From Parvularia atlantis (Eukaryota; Opisthokonta; Rotosphaerida), in NCBI GenBank assembly GCA_943704415.1, contig CALSCO010002333.1, positions 1 through 19,349 on the forward strand: DNA of 19,349 bases, in the 5' to 3' direction. Made by a program: the position numbers and the translations under genes. The notes under the pieces were generated by a model. The model was not told the origin of the DNA. It did not search any database and saw only the letters and a list, made by a program, of their open reading frames with translations. Shown piece after piece: positions 7,222 to 17,222 of this stretch; within the stretch, counting starts at the first letter, position 1, and every line of letters starts with the position of its first letter.

Positions 7222-9473
7222 ATGAAGCCCGGCGCGTCGCCCGCACCGACCGCCACCCCCGCCCACGGCGCGCCCCCGTCGCCCGCGTCGACCGCCGCGG
7301 CGTCGGCGTCGCCGTCGTCGTACGCGCCGCCCTGGCGCCGCGCGCGGCACAGCCGTCTCCACGACGCGGACGGCGACGACAGCGACGGGAGCGACGACAG
7401 CGACGACGGGGGCCTGGGCCCGCTGCTGGCGCTGTGGCGCGGTGGCCCTGCAGCCGACGGAGACGAGGACGCGGACGGGGACGGGGACGGGGACGACGAG
7501 GAGGACGACGTGTTCCCGCGTGCGCCGCCCGGCACCGCACTGCACCGCGCGCCACCCCTCACCGCCGCGCCGCGACCCCCCTCCCGCAGAGCCCTTCTTC
7601 TCGTTCGACGACGTGCCCTCGCCCTTCCTCTCGTTCGACGACGTGCGCGCGCCATCGCCCTCGCCCTCGCCGCCGCCCCCGCCGCCACCCGCCGTCGACC
7701 GCTTCTCGCGGACGCTGCCGCTCGAGCTGCGCCTGCGTGTCCTGCGCTGTCTCGGCCCACGCGACCTCGTCGCCTGCGCCCGCGTCTCGCGCGCCTGGCA
7801 CCGGTGCGTCCCTGCTGCCGCCGACATCGCTCTCGACATCGCCTCACACGCCGACATCGACACCGCGCATGCGCCACGCGCAGCGCCGCCACGGACGGGG
7901 CGCTCTGGACCGCGCTCGATTGCGCCCACCCCGCCGCCCCCTCCGACGAGCAGCTCGTGCTCTTCGCCCTTCGCAGCGGCGCCTTCCTCCGCTCCCTCGC
8001 CGCCGGCGCCTGCCCGGCCATGACCGACGAGGTGCGCCCGCTGCCTTCCTCCCGTCCGCACTCATCGCCCGCAAGGTCCTCGCCGCCTTTGCCGCGCGCT
8101 GCACCGCCCTCGACAGCGTCGTCCTCGCCCGATGCAGCGCCCTCGGTGCGCCACCCACTGCAGCACGGCCTCGCCTCACCCCGCAAGCTGTGCGCGCAGA
8201 GTTCGCCTCGGTCGACCGGCTGCTGCGCCACTGCGGCAGCCTCACCGCGCTCAGTCTCGCCGGCGTGCCGGCCGTCGTCGGCACGCGCCTCGGCGCCCTC
8301 GTCAGGTGTGTTCGCCGCCCGTGCTCAACAGCACCGCAGTCGCTCAACACGCTGCGCGCAAAGCTCGACCCCCGCGCCACCCCTGCGCTCGCTCGACCTG
8401 TCGTCGACCAAGGGCCACACCGTCGAGAGCATGCAGCAGCTCACGCGCGCCCTACCCGTGCGTCCCACATCCGTGCACGCTGCCTGATCGCCCTGACACG
8501 CGCCCGCAGCTGCTCATCAGTCTACAGCTGTCGCACTGCACGACGCTCACGGACGACGGTGCAGCAGCGCTCGCGTGCCTCCCCGGGCTCGAGCAGCTGT
8601 CACTGCGCGGCTGCACGCAGCTGACCGACGGCGCTCTGAGTGGTGCGGCCGTTGTGCGCGCTCGAGGTCACCACTGAGCGCGGCGCCGCAGCGCTCTTCC
8701 CGTCGCTGCCATCGCTGCGCAAGCTGAGCCTGACGGGCGTGCGCAACGTCGAGAACCAGACCGTGCGCGCGATTGCGCACCACTGCCCACGGCTGCAGGT
8801 GCACGCATTGCACGCGCGTTTCGGACGCTGCTCAGTCGCACGAAGGTGCTCGAGCTCGCCTTCTGCCAGCGCGTGACCGACCTCGCCCTCGACGACCTCG
8901 CGCGCGGCTGCCGCCAGCTCGAGCGCATGGACCTGGAAGAGCTGTACCAGATCACGAACGCGTCGCTGATGTCGTTCGCGGCGCACCTGCCGAGACTCAA
9001 GGCGCGTCTGCACACGCTTGCATGCCCCGTGGTCTGCTGAGGCACGCGCACGCGCATGCGCAGGCGCTGGTGCTTTCGTACTGCGAGCACGTGAGCGACG
9101 CCGGGATCCTGCGGCTCGCGCGCACGTGCCACGACCTCGAGCTGCTGCAGCTCGACAACTGCACGCTGATCACAGACACCGCCGTGGCCTCGCTCGCGCA
9201 GCTCCTGCCGCGCCTGCGTTCGCTCGGCGTTTACGACTGCACGCGCGTCAGCCAGCGCCGCACCAACGGCGCCGCAGCCGCAGTGCCCGCGCGTGTGCGC
9301 CTGTACTCGTTCAGCCGCGAGGACGTGCGTGCTGCGTGCTCTTGCGCGGTGCTGCGGTGCTTACAACACGCGCAAAGGAGAACCGCCGCGCGAGAGAGCT
9401 CCACGCTGCGCAGCGCGGGCGCACCGACGACATCGACGGGCCGCGCGACCCCAAGACGTGCACAATCCTGTGA
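7222..9473 (+). CDS. F-box/leucine-rich-repeat protein, FBXL2/FBXL20-like, with CaaX tail
   Basis: Predicted exons: 7222-7519, 7590-7803, 7884-8031, 8076-8145, 8200-8305, 8364-8457, 8510-8642, 8692-8798, 8846-9001, 9064-9324, 9378-9473, giving 560 aa in frame. The N-terminus (1-99) is low-complexity, Ala/Pro then Asp/Gly-rich. Two copies of PF(F/L)SFDDV lie at 101-118, then a Pro run. The F-box is at about 142-171 (LPLELRLRVLRCLGPRDLVA...SRAWHR). About ten cysteine-type LRRs follow, with repeats such as LQLSHCTTLTDDG and LSLRGCTQLTDGA. Residues near 510-529 (VYDC...ARVRLYSF) align with the conserved end of FBXL2/20 (LYDC...IKVHAYF). The protein ends KTCTIL, a CaaX box whose final Leu favours geranylgeranylation. 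By family it is the substrate receptor of an SCF ubiquitin ligase at membranes; its substrate is unknown. Four acceptors are AAG and one donor is GC. Confidence 0.9.
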
Positions 9474-9546
9474 CGCGCCGTGCCACACTGCTGTCCACCT
9501 TTTGCAAACTTTGTCTCATTATTATATGCCGATAAACAGGTACGCT
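9474..9546. terminator. Convergent 3' ends of F-box/LRR gene and filamin
   Basis: The stop codons of the two convergent genes are 73 bp apart. The middle (9500-9540) is strikingly AT-rich for this locus, with tttgcaaactttgtctcatt and attatatgccgataaa, so both polyadenylation signals probably lie here and the transcripts' 3' ends probably overlap. No canonical AATAAA is present on either strand; ataaac at 9532-9537 is the nearest plus-strand variant. Confidence 0.5.
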
Positions 9547-12500
9547 TTACCGCTTCTTGTCGCTCGCAGGCGCCTTGCCGCGCACAGAGGGCGACCGCGT
9601 GGCAGTGGGCGACGGTGCGCCCGTCGCCGGCGACGCCGGCGGGAGCAGCAGGCCGGCCGACGAGCCGCCCGGTGACGCCGATGCTGCCGCAGCGCCGCCC
9701 CCGGCGCGCTCGAAGCGGAACGGGGACGGCGGCAGCTCGTGCCCGTTGTGGCGCAGCTCGAGCGTGAAGCTCGTGTCGGACACGGGCGTGATGATCACGT
9801 TGATCTTGCACGTGCCCGTCCTGCACGCGCAACGCGTCAGCATGCCCGGCCGAACACTCGGGGTTTCGACGCACTTGACCAGCTTGGTCGTCACGCGGCC
9901 GATGCCCACGAGGTTGATCTGCAAATGTGCGCGAGCGCCGCGCCCGCGTGCCGCGGCAGGGCGGGCTGCCGCCGTTGTAGCGGGCTTGTCGAGCACAACC
10001 TCGAGCTTCTTGCTCGCGTTGAGCTCGGCTCGCGCCGTGAACGGCGACCCCTTGACCGGCTCGCTGTCGCGCATGACGTCGATCGTCACCGCACAGGGCT
10101 GCGTCGGCACGAACGCCGCTGTGTACGTGTTGTTGTGGTTGTCGCTGACCTCGTACGCAAACAAGTCCGGCGGCGGCGCAGCTGGCACCCGCTCGCTCAG
10201 CCCTGGCACGCAACCGCGCATGCAGGCAAAAGACGCACCGACCACCGGCGCAGGCACAATAACGGCCGTCGGCAGCGGCGCGCGCCCGACGACTGTGTTG
10301 CCCACACACAGCGTCAGCGACCCGGCCGCGCATGGCTCGCTGGTCGCGAAGAGCAGCACCGTCAGCGGAGGCAGGTCCTGTGTGACTCGCGCGGTCAGCC
10401 GGCTTCGAGGCCCGACACGCATGCGCGCCTTCAGGTCAAGGCGCTGCACGACGTCGCACGGGATCGTCTGCTCGCCGTGCTGCACCGTGAACACCTCGTC
10501 CCGCGCATGCCGCGCCGTGCCGTCCTCGTCGCGCACCTGGTCGCAGCTAACGTGAGAACGTGCGTGCACAACACACGAACGCGCACACCACGACGTTGAA
10601 TATGACGGGCTCGCCTACGTGCACCTGCTGCGGGCAGTCGAGCACCTCGCACAGCTCGCCCCTGACCTCTGCGCTCCGCAGGCCGCTGGTGAGGCCAGCA
10701 CCTGCTGCGCAACAGCACGCGTGCGGCGCACCCTTGCGCAGCACAAACACGACGGGCGCGCCCACGGGTAGATCGTCGACGAGAGAGCGTGCCACAACAA
10801 AGCGTGCCGTCCACCGCCCGGCTTCGGCCTCGTCCGGCAGCCACGGCCCGGCCGCCTCGTACCGCCCGGCCTCGTCCGACGCGGCCTGCAGCGGCACAAG
10901 CGCGACCGCAGGCATCTCCTCCACCTCGCTCGACTTGCGACGCCCTGCCGAGATCGACTTGACGCGCTTGAGCTCCTGAGCGCGCGCAGTCTCAGCGGCA
11001 GCCGCGGAAGCACGCGATGCGCCACACCGTGCCGGGCAGCTGCGCCGCGTCGGATAGGCAAAAGTCACTAGTGTACAGCGCGGTGATACCGCTGCGCGCA
11101 CGGGTGTGAGCCGCGCCGCGCGTCTGCCTCGTGTTGTGCACAGCACCTGATGAACTGCGCGGCGTCGATCGCGTCCGGGCAGTCGGCGTCGAGCACGCGC
11201 CAGCACCGGTCGAGGCGGGCGTGGTCGGCCACCAAGCGCTCGTCCATCGTTAGCTGCAAGCACAGCTGCGAGCACACGAGGGGATTCAGGCACGCGCCAT
11301 GCGATCGCACGGCCCGCACCTTGCCAAAGTCATCACGCCTCAGCGTCGTCCCGCCGGCGCACCGCTCAAAGATCTCGATCAGCGCACGCCGCGCCTCGCC
11401 ATCCTTGCGCTTGAGCTGCAAGCAGCCTGGGTCAGCGCGCACTCGCTCAACACGGCCGACGTGCCTTGAGCGGCTCGGCAGTAAGGCGCACGCGCACGGC
11501 GCCGTCAGCCAGGCCCGGCACCGGCGCGCCGCGAGCATCGACGACATGCACTGCAAATTGCAGCCGCCCCGCGAGCCGCGAGAACGCGCCCAGCGTGAGC
11601 GTCTCGGTGCCCGTGCCGATGCGCTTGACGCGGACGTGCAACGACGACGCGGCAACGTCGGGTTCTGCTCCGCGTGAGCGCGTGTGAGCAAGAGTCGAGA
11701 CGCTAGCACGCACCCCCTGACCTTGGAAGACCAGGGCCATGCGCCCGCTGTTCTTGACCTCGTCGCCGCTGACGGTCGCGTGCAGGGTCACTGACGTGCC
11801 GTTGCCCGCCTCGGCGGTGATCTGCCGCGCACGCGTCGGCGCCGCACACGGCACACACAAACACGCGCGCACGGTAAAAGCGCCGCACTCGCCCGCGACC
11901 GCCGAGATCGCCACAGCACCCGCCGGTATCTACCGCGCGCCGTAAGCGACTGTCAGGCAAGCTCAGCCAGCACGCACCGCCGTCAGGCTGACCATAGCGT
12001 CCTTGCCGTCGTACGCCTTGCCCTCTTGGTCGACCACGTGCACACGGCACGGCGTCGGGACGCCGCCTGTGCGCACATCCTGGTGAGCTGCGGGGGTCAC
12101 CCCGTCGACACGCACATTGCAGCTTCACCGGCGCGTCAAGCCAGCAGCGTTCTGGGTGGGCTCGTGCGGTGGCTGTGCACGCGACGTCAGCTCAAGCGCG
12201 CTCAGACCGCGAGGCACCACGCACGCTTCACGCGGCCGTGGACGAGGAATGGCGATCCGTCCACGGGCTCGACTTCAACGCGGATGGTAACGAAGGCGAT
12301 CGCGGTAATGTGCGGGCCGTACCGCACGGTCACGCTGCCCTTGTCCGCGTCGGTTGTCACGGCGATGTTCTGCAAGCCGCATCAGGTCACGCTGAGAGCA
12401 AGCGAGCGAACGGCCGCGGCCACCTCGCCTGCCGCGGCGCCTGTCTGCGCGTCCGCGACTGTCACGTGCACCTGCGCCGGTGCCGGCAGCTTCGTCCTGC

Positions 12501-14639
12501 GACCTCCCAGTCAGCATACAGCCGCTATTGCCCCCGCATGTCGCACGGGTGGAACGTGAACGAGGCGCCGTTCTCGTCCACGACCTGCCGCACGCGCTTT
12601 TGCAGCATCGGCGGAGCGCTTTGCGGCACGAACGCTGTCACATCGTCAGCAGCGGCCATCCGACGCGTTGGCGCGCAGCCGCACCCTTGCGCGCAGCTAC
12701 AGGCTCGTCGCGCGCCGGGAGCGCGTGCAGCCGCTCGACGTCGCGCTTGATCAGCTCAGCGACGTTGGAGCGCAGCCGCAGCATGAGCGCGCCTGGGCCG
12801 CGTGTCGTGAGCACGCTCATCTAACGGTGCAGGGCGTTCGCGCACTCTGCCGCTGCTCGCTGACCTCGCCGCCCTCCTGCGCGGCCGGCGGCAGCGATGC
12901 GATGCTGTGCACGTGCGCTTGCAGTCAGCAGCAGCATTGTCGTGCCGGCAACGCACCCGTTCTCAAGCTCGGCGGGCGTGGGCGCGGTCGGCGTGGGCGG
13001 CACGGTGTCGTCCCCGTGCAGCATCGTGGACGACATCGACTGGCTGCGGACGGACAGCGAGTCGTCTGGGTGTGCCGCCGTGTCAGACGCGCGCCCGATG
13101 CCAGCGCGCACGACGCGAACCCATATCGCTCACGCCCTCCTCGACCGTCACGAGGAAGAAGCCGCCACCCAGCACGGGCTCGGCGTTGAGGCGCACGAGC
13201 AGGATGATCTGACCCGACCGCGGCGGCACATACCACACGTGGTACATGCCGTTGCCGTCGTCGTTCCACTGGCACACGACCTCTGCGCCACCAGCGGTCA
13301 GCGTGCGGCGCGCACAGCGCACACGGCAAGGCCGCATGCGCACCGTCGCCGTTGGCGTATGTCGCGACCACATCCGTCTCGTCGCCGCCTTCGCGGCAGC
13401 GCTTGCCCATGCCGTCGAACGCCTCAACCGTGAACGCGTTGCGGCGGCCGGTGTACGCCGTGCGCAGGCCCTTCCCAAACGCGGCCGACTTGCTGGGGTC
13501 GGCGGCTGTGCACGCGCGGGTCAGCAGCACGGCCACAGTGCGTGATGCGCACGCACAGGGGCGCTGCGGCTTGGGTAGCGCCGGCTGCGGCGGCTCGGGC
13601 TTGCGCGCCCCGAGCTCGAGCTCCTTGGCCTGGAAGTACGACATGTACGTCTGCGCGCGCGCGCGTGCTCAGCACGGCAGCAAGGTGTGTCTGCGCGCAC
13701 ACCATGCACGAAAGGTCGTCCAGCGCCCCGCCCGCGAGCACGTCGCCCTCGATGATCAGCGGGAAGCCGAAGCGGCGCGCGGCGACGTCGATGGCCTCGC
13801 TGACAATGTCGGCCGGGTCGCGCGCGGCGCCGGGGTCGAGCAGCACGGCCTCATCGAAGGGCGGTGGGTCGCCGGCCAGGCCACTGAGGTAGTTGACGAG
13901 ACGGAGCATGACGCGGGCGTCGCTGAACGCGCGGAAGTCGCCGATGGTCTCGATCCCGGTCACGCGCCGCAGCCACGCGATCAGCGTCTGCTTGGGGCTC
14001 TTGCCGTCGACTGCACGCGCGGCACGGCGCGTGAGCAGTGCAGCACGCCAGGCGCACACGGGAAGCGCACCCGAGTGGTGCGCGAACTGGTAGCGCAGGA
14101 TGATGGTCCACATGAGCCCGAGGATGAGCGTCGCCTTGCCCTCGAGGATCGCTGTGTTGCGCACGCGCGCAATATGCGACCTCTCAGCCCGTCACGCGCC
14201 GCCCGCCACGTCCGCCGCGCGCACCTGCGCCGTCGAGGTTAACCAGCTCGATGCGCTCCTTGCGGCAGAACTCGAGCGCCCGGTTGAGGTTCTCCAGCTT
14301 CTGGAACTTGGTCGCAGGCTTGGCGACGGTGCGGCCGATGCTCTTCTTCGCCACGGTCTGCGCGTGCCCGCGCGCCCGCGATCAGGCCTCGCGCCCGATG
14401 CCCACGGGGGCGCGCGCGCGCGCCTCCAGCAGCCGCACGAGCACGACGCCGTCGCCCAGGTCGCGGAAGAGATCGCCGATCGCGAGGCCCGAGCCGGCCA
14501 GCTGCGCGTTGGCCCAGCCCGTGAACGCCTGCTTCTGCTGCCGCGTCCAATCGGCCGTGCTGCCGCCTGCTCCGCCGCCTACTCCGCCCGCCGCGGGCGC
14601 GCCGCCGTGGGGCCGCGCGCTCGTCGATGTCGTCGGCAT
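9547..14639 (-). CDS. Filamin: tandem CH domains, filamin (Ig-like) repeats, EF-hand-like insertion
   Basis: Predicted exons (minus): 14639-14424, 14357-14225, 14151-14071, 14010-13703, 13650-13557, 13505-13344, 13282-13112, 13065-12957, 12904-12846, 12792-12685, 12634-12547, 12496-12225, 12172-11978, 11929-11873, 11821-11722, 11664-11465, 11415-11320, 11265-11147, 11091-11028, 10975-10732, 10668-10587, 10546-10239, 10181-9875, 9820-9547; about 1280 aa. CH1 (30-143; QKQAFTGWAN, DGVVLVRLLE, KFQKLENLN, LILGLMWTIIL) and CH2 (150-260; SPKQTLIAWLRRV, MTYMSYFQ) form an actin-binding module. Filamin repeats start at about 278 (ADPSKSAAFGKGLR) and recur with VDGSPF and VKGSPF ends; a Ser/Thr/Pro hinge lies near 390-425 and an EF-hand-like stretch near 785-860. 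By family it crosslinks F-actin. Lesions: in-frame TGA at 12384-12382, and exon 12172-11978 needs one base shift or contains TGA at 12127-12125. Confidence 0.88.
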
Positions 14640-14813
14640 CGCGCTCTCTATCTGCGTGCAGGGGCCGCGGTGTGAGGCGTCGGACGGTGTGGAGGGGTAC
14701 TGCTCATGTAGATTGCACTGCTCATCTGCGTGAACACAGTATATCCTATGCGCAAACGTATGCCACACCGCACGTCGCATTACGAGAGCACCAGTGCAAA
14801 CACGTAGATGTGA
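14640..14813. promoter_or_regulatory. Divergent promoter of filamin and COG8
   Basis: The 174-bp spacer between the two start codons is clearly more AT-rich than its surroundings, with gaacacagtatatcctatgc at about 14732-14751; gtatatcc there is TATA-like. An upstream ATG followed at once by TGA (14808-14813) abuts the COG8 start. Function is inferred from position. Confidence 0.5.
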
Positions 14814-17093
14814 ATGGACACGCGACTGGATACAGGCGGGTGGCGGGCGATCAGCGCCGATGCGGCGACCCTGGCCGTGCGTTCGCGCCCCATCGCGCGC
14901 ACCCGCTTCGCCCCCTCCCCACTCACCCGGCCCGTGCACAGTACCTCGACGGCCTGCTCGAGGGCGGGATGACCGCGGTGCGCCGCGAGCCCGAGCTGCT
15001 GAGCGAGCAGGGCGCGCGGCTGCACCGGCAGTTGCAGGACCTTGCGTTCGGCGAGTACAAGTCGTTCATCCAGTCGGCCGAGTGCACGCGCACCACCCGC
15101 GACGAGTTCTACGCCGTGCGCGCGCCCCACCCCGCCCGCCCGCGCACCGGCCGCCCGCCGATCGCGCCCCCCTCGCTCCGCCAGATGAACGAGCGCGTCG
15201 GCGAGCTCCTCGAGCGCCTCCCGCGCCTCCGCGAGCAATGCGCCGCCTTTGTCGACGCCGTCGGCGGGCTGCGCGCTCAGCAGACGGCGAACCAGTGCGC
15301 GCGCCCCTCGCCGCATCTGCCCGCCCATCGGCGCTCACGCGCCGCCCCGCCGTCCCAGGCTCGTCGTCAAGCACCACGCGCAGCTGCTCGAGCTGCTCGA
15401 GATCCCACAGTTGATGGACACATGCGTGCGCAACGGCTACTACGAGGAGGCGCTCAGTCTGGACGCGCACGTCACCCGCCTGCGCGCGCGCTTCGAGCAC
15501 AACGCGATCGTGCAGGGAATCGTGCGCCGCCCCGCGTGCCCGGTCGCTCGTCGTCATCGCACTGATCGCGGGTACAGGCACTCGAGGTCGCCCGCTCGAG
15601 CGACACGATGCTCGCGCAGCTCGTCGCGCTGCTGCAGACCGACATCAAGCTGCCCACGTGCCTCAAGATCGCCGGGCACCTGCGCCGCATTGGGCGCTTC
15701 AACGACACCGAGTTGCGCATGCTCTTCCTGCGCGCACGCGACGCGCACCTCGCCTCGGTGCTCGCGACCGTCCCCACGACCGACGTCGTGGCCTATGTGC
15801 GGCGCCTGCGCGCGCCTGCCACCGGTGCACTTACGTCTGGCCGTGCAGCTCAAGCGCTACCTCGACGTCAGCCGCGACCACGTCTTCGACATTATCACGC
15901 AGTACCGCGCTATCTTCTCCGAGGCCGCGTACAACGGCGTACTGCACGGCTGGGTCGTGCACAAGGTCTCGTCGCTGCTCGGGCTGCTGCAGCGGTATGC
16001 GCCCACGCCGGATCGCAACACCGTGCTCACCGCCGCCCTCGCCGAGCAGCAACATCGACCTCGTGCCAGACGGCGCGTCTCTCGCCACGCTGCTGTCGCA
16101 GGCAATGTACTTTGGTCAGTCGCTCGGGCGCACGGGCGTAGACTTTCGCGGTGCGCACTGCTGCGTGGGCGTACCTTTGTGGCTGATTCGCGCGCGGCAC
16201 AGCGCTGCTGGTCGAGCCCTTTGAGCGCGCCGTGCTCGACATGGTGCGCAAGATTATCACGCATGGCAGCCAGGTGCGCGCGCCCCCGCATGTGCGCGTC
16301 TTTGACGACGTGCGCAGAACTTTGTCGAGTCGATCAAGACGCGGCGCTGGGTGCCCTCGTCGTCGCCGGCCGCTACGCCCACATCAGGTCGCGCGCCGCT
16401 GCCGACGTTCGGTGCGTGATGAAGTGAATGGACCGCATTGGGCTGACGGGCGCGGTAGCGAGCGCGACAGACGACACGGTCGCGGCGCCTAGCAGCCTGG
16501 TCGAGTTCTCGCACCTGGGCGTGCTGTGCAACGCGTACATTGCGGCGTTCAATGAGCTGCGGTGCGTGGCGTCGCTGCATCTGTGTGTACTGTTAACGCA
16601 GCACGCGCGCCCATAGCCAAGCGCCGCTGGTGAGCATCGTGCGCCCGCTGTGCGAGGTGATCGAGTCGTCGCTGGCGGCGGTCGTGGCCGAGTTGGTGTC
16701 GGTGCACTCGCTTAAGCGGCCGGGCATGCGCACGGACGAGGGGCGCGCGTTTGGCGAGTTTTGCAAGGTGCGCGCCGCGCCTGCGCTTCCACGGGCCGAT
16801 GCGGCAGCGCAGGCAACACAGGACGTCTTTGTGCCGTTTGTGCAGCAGTGCCTCGTTGCACTCTATCCGGCGCAGGCCGCACAGATCGAGCAGCTGCTGG
16901 ACGTGCGCCGCGTGACCGCGCCGCTCAAGCCGCTCGTCGTGCCTGCGCGCCCGACGCCGCCAGCCGCCACGAGCTCGTGCGTGTGCGCTCACGGCGCCTG
17001 TCGATCGCACGCCTCACGCCCGCACACAGCAGCAGCAGCGACGCGCCGTCGCCCCCGGTGGCCCTGCCCGTCGCTGTCTCGTCACCGCAATGA
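14814..17093 (+). CDS. COG8: Conserved oligomeric Golgi complex subunit 8
   Basis: Predicted exons: 14814-14876, 14942-15115, 15185-15294, 15359-15521, 15578-15796, 15849-15994, 16050-16150, 16203-16273, 16318-16411, 16459-16561, 16617-16767, 16822-16976, 17030-17093, giving 537 aa in frame. Diagnostic blocks in order: YLDGLLEGG, LQDLAFGEYKSFIQSAECTR, HAQLLELLEIPQLMDTCVRN, GYYEEAL, MLAQLVALLQTDIKLPTCLK, FLRARDAHLASVL, FDIITQYRAIFS, AMYFGQSLGRTGVDFR, FNELR. These match the animal/plant COG8 N-terminal and central domains; length is somewhat below the animal protein, with a short low-complexity tail (SSSSSDAPSPPV). By family it joins the lobe-B half (COG5-8) of the Golgi tether for retrograde vesicles. 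The start at 14814 is the first ATG that gives an exon splicing in frame. The exon ending 15994 uses a GTATGC donor; acceptors at 16458 and 16616 are TAG. Confidence 0.92.
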
Positions 17094-17222
17094 CCCGGGC
17101 CCCCTTAAGGGCGTGTCGTGTACAGCCGGCAAGATGATGAACGCCAGCAACCACCCGCGCCCATACCCCTTTACCGTGCGCGCGGCAGGCCGTCATCGCC
17201 AGCACTTTTTTTCTGCGCAGGA
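17094..17222 (+). promoter_or_regulatory. COG8-rhomboid spacer with possible 5'-UTR intron
   Basis: This 129-bp same-strand spacer must hold the COG8 3' end and the rhomboid promoter. Two features are visible: cttaag-centred palindromic gggcccccttaagggcgtg near 17097-17115, and a possible 45-nt intron at 17176-17220 with the local GTGCGC donor and a T7 tract before ctgcgcag, ending two bases before the rhomboid ATG. Confidence 0.4.

Noticed and set aside
5821-8061. Very long open frame on the minus strand (746 codons), and 541-594-codon frames on the plus strand at 6840-8624
   Set aside because: These are GC-driven shadow frames across HscB and FBXL; they are Arg/Ala/Pro-rich with no domain, while the spliced models give coherent proteins.
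9471-9473. Alternative genetic code with TGA as sense, suggested by in-frame TGA in filamin
   Set aside because: The FBXL, HscB, COG8, rhomboid and DUF1232 genes all end at TGA exactly where their families end, so TGA is a normal stop here.
14358-14405. GT-AG version of filamin intron 1 (donor at 14405)
   Set aside because: It keeps the frame but adds six residues inside CH1 where homologues have none; the GC donor at 14423 gives a better CH1 alignment. Both remain possible.
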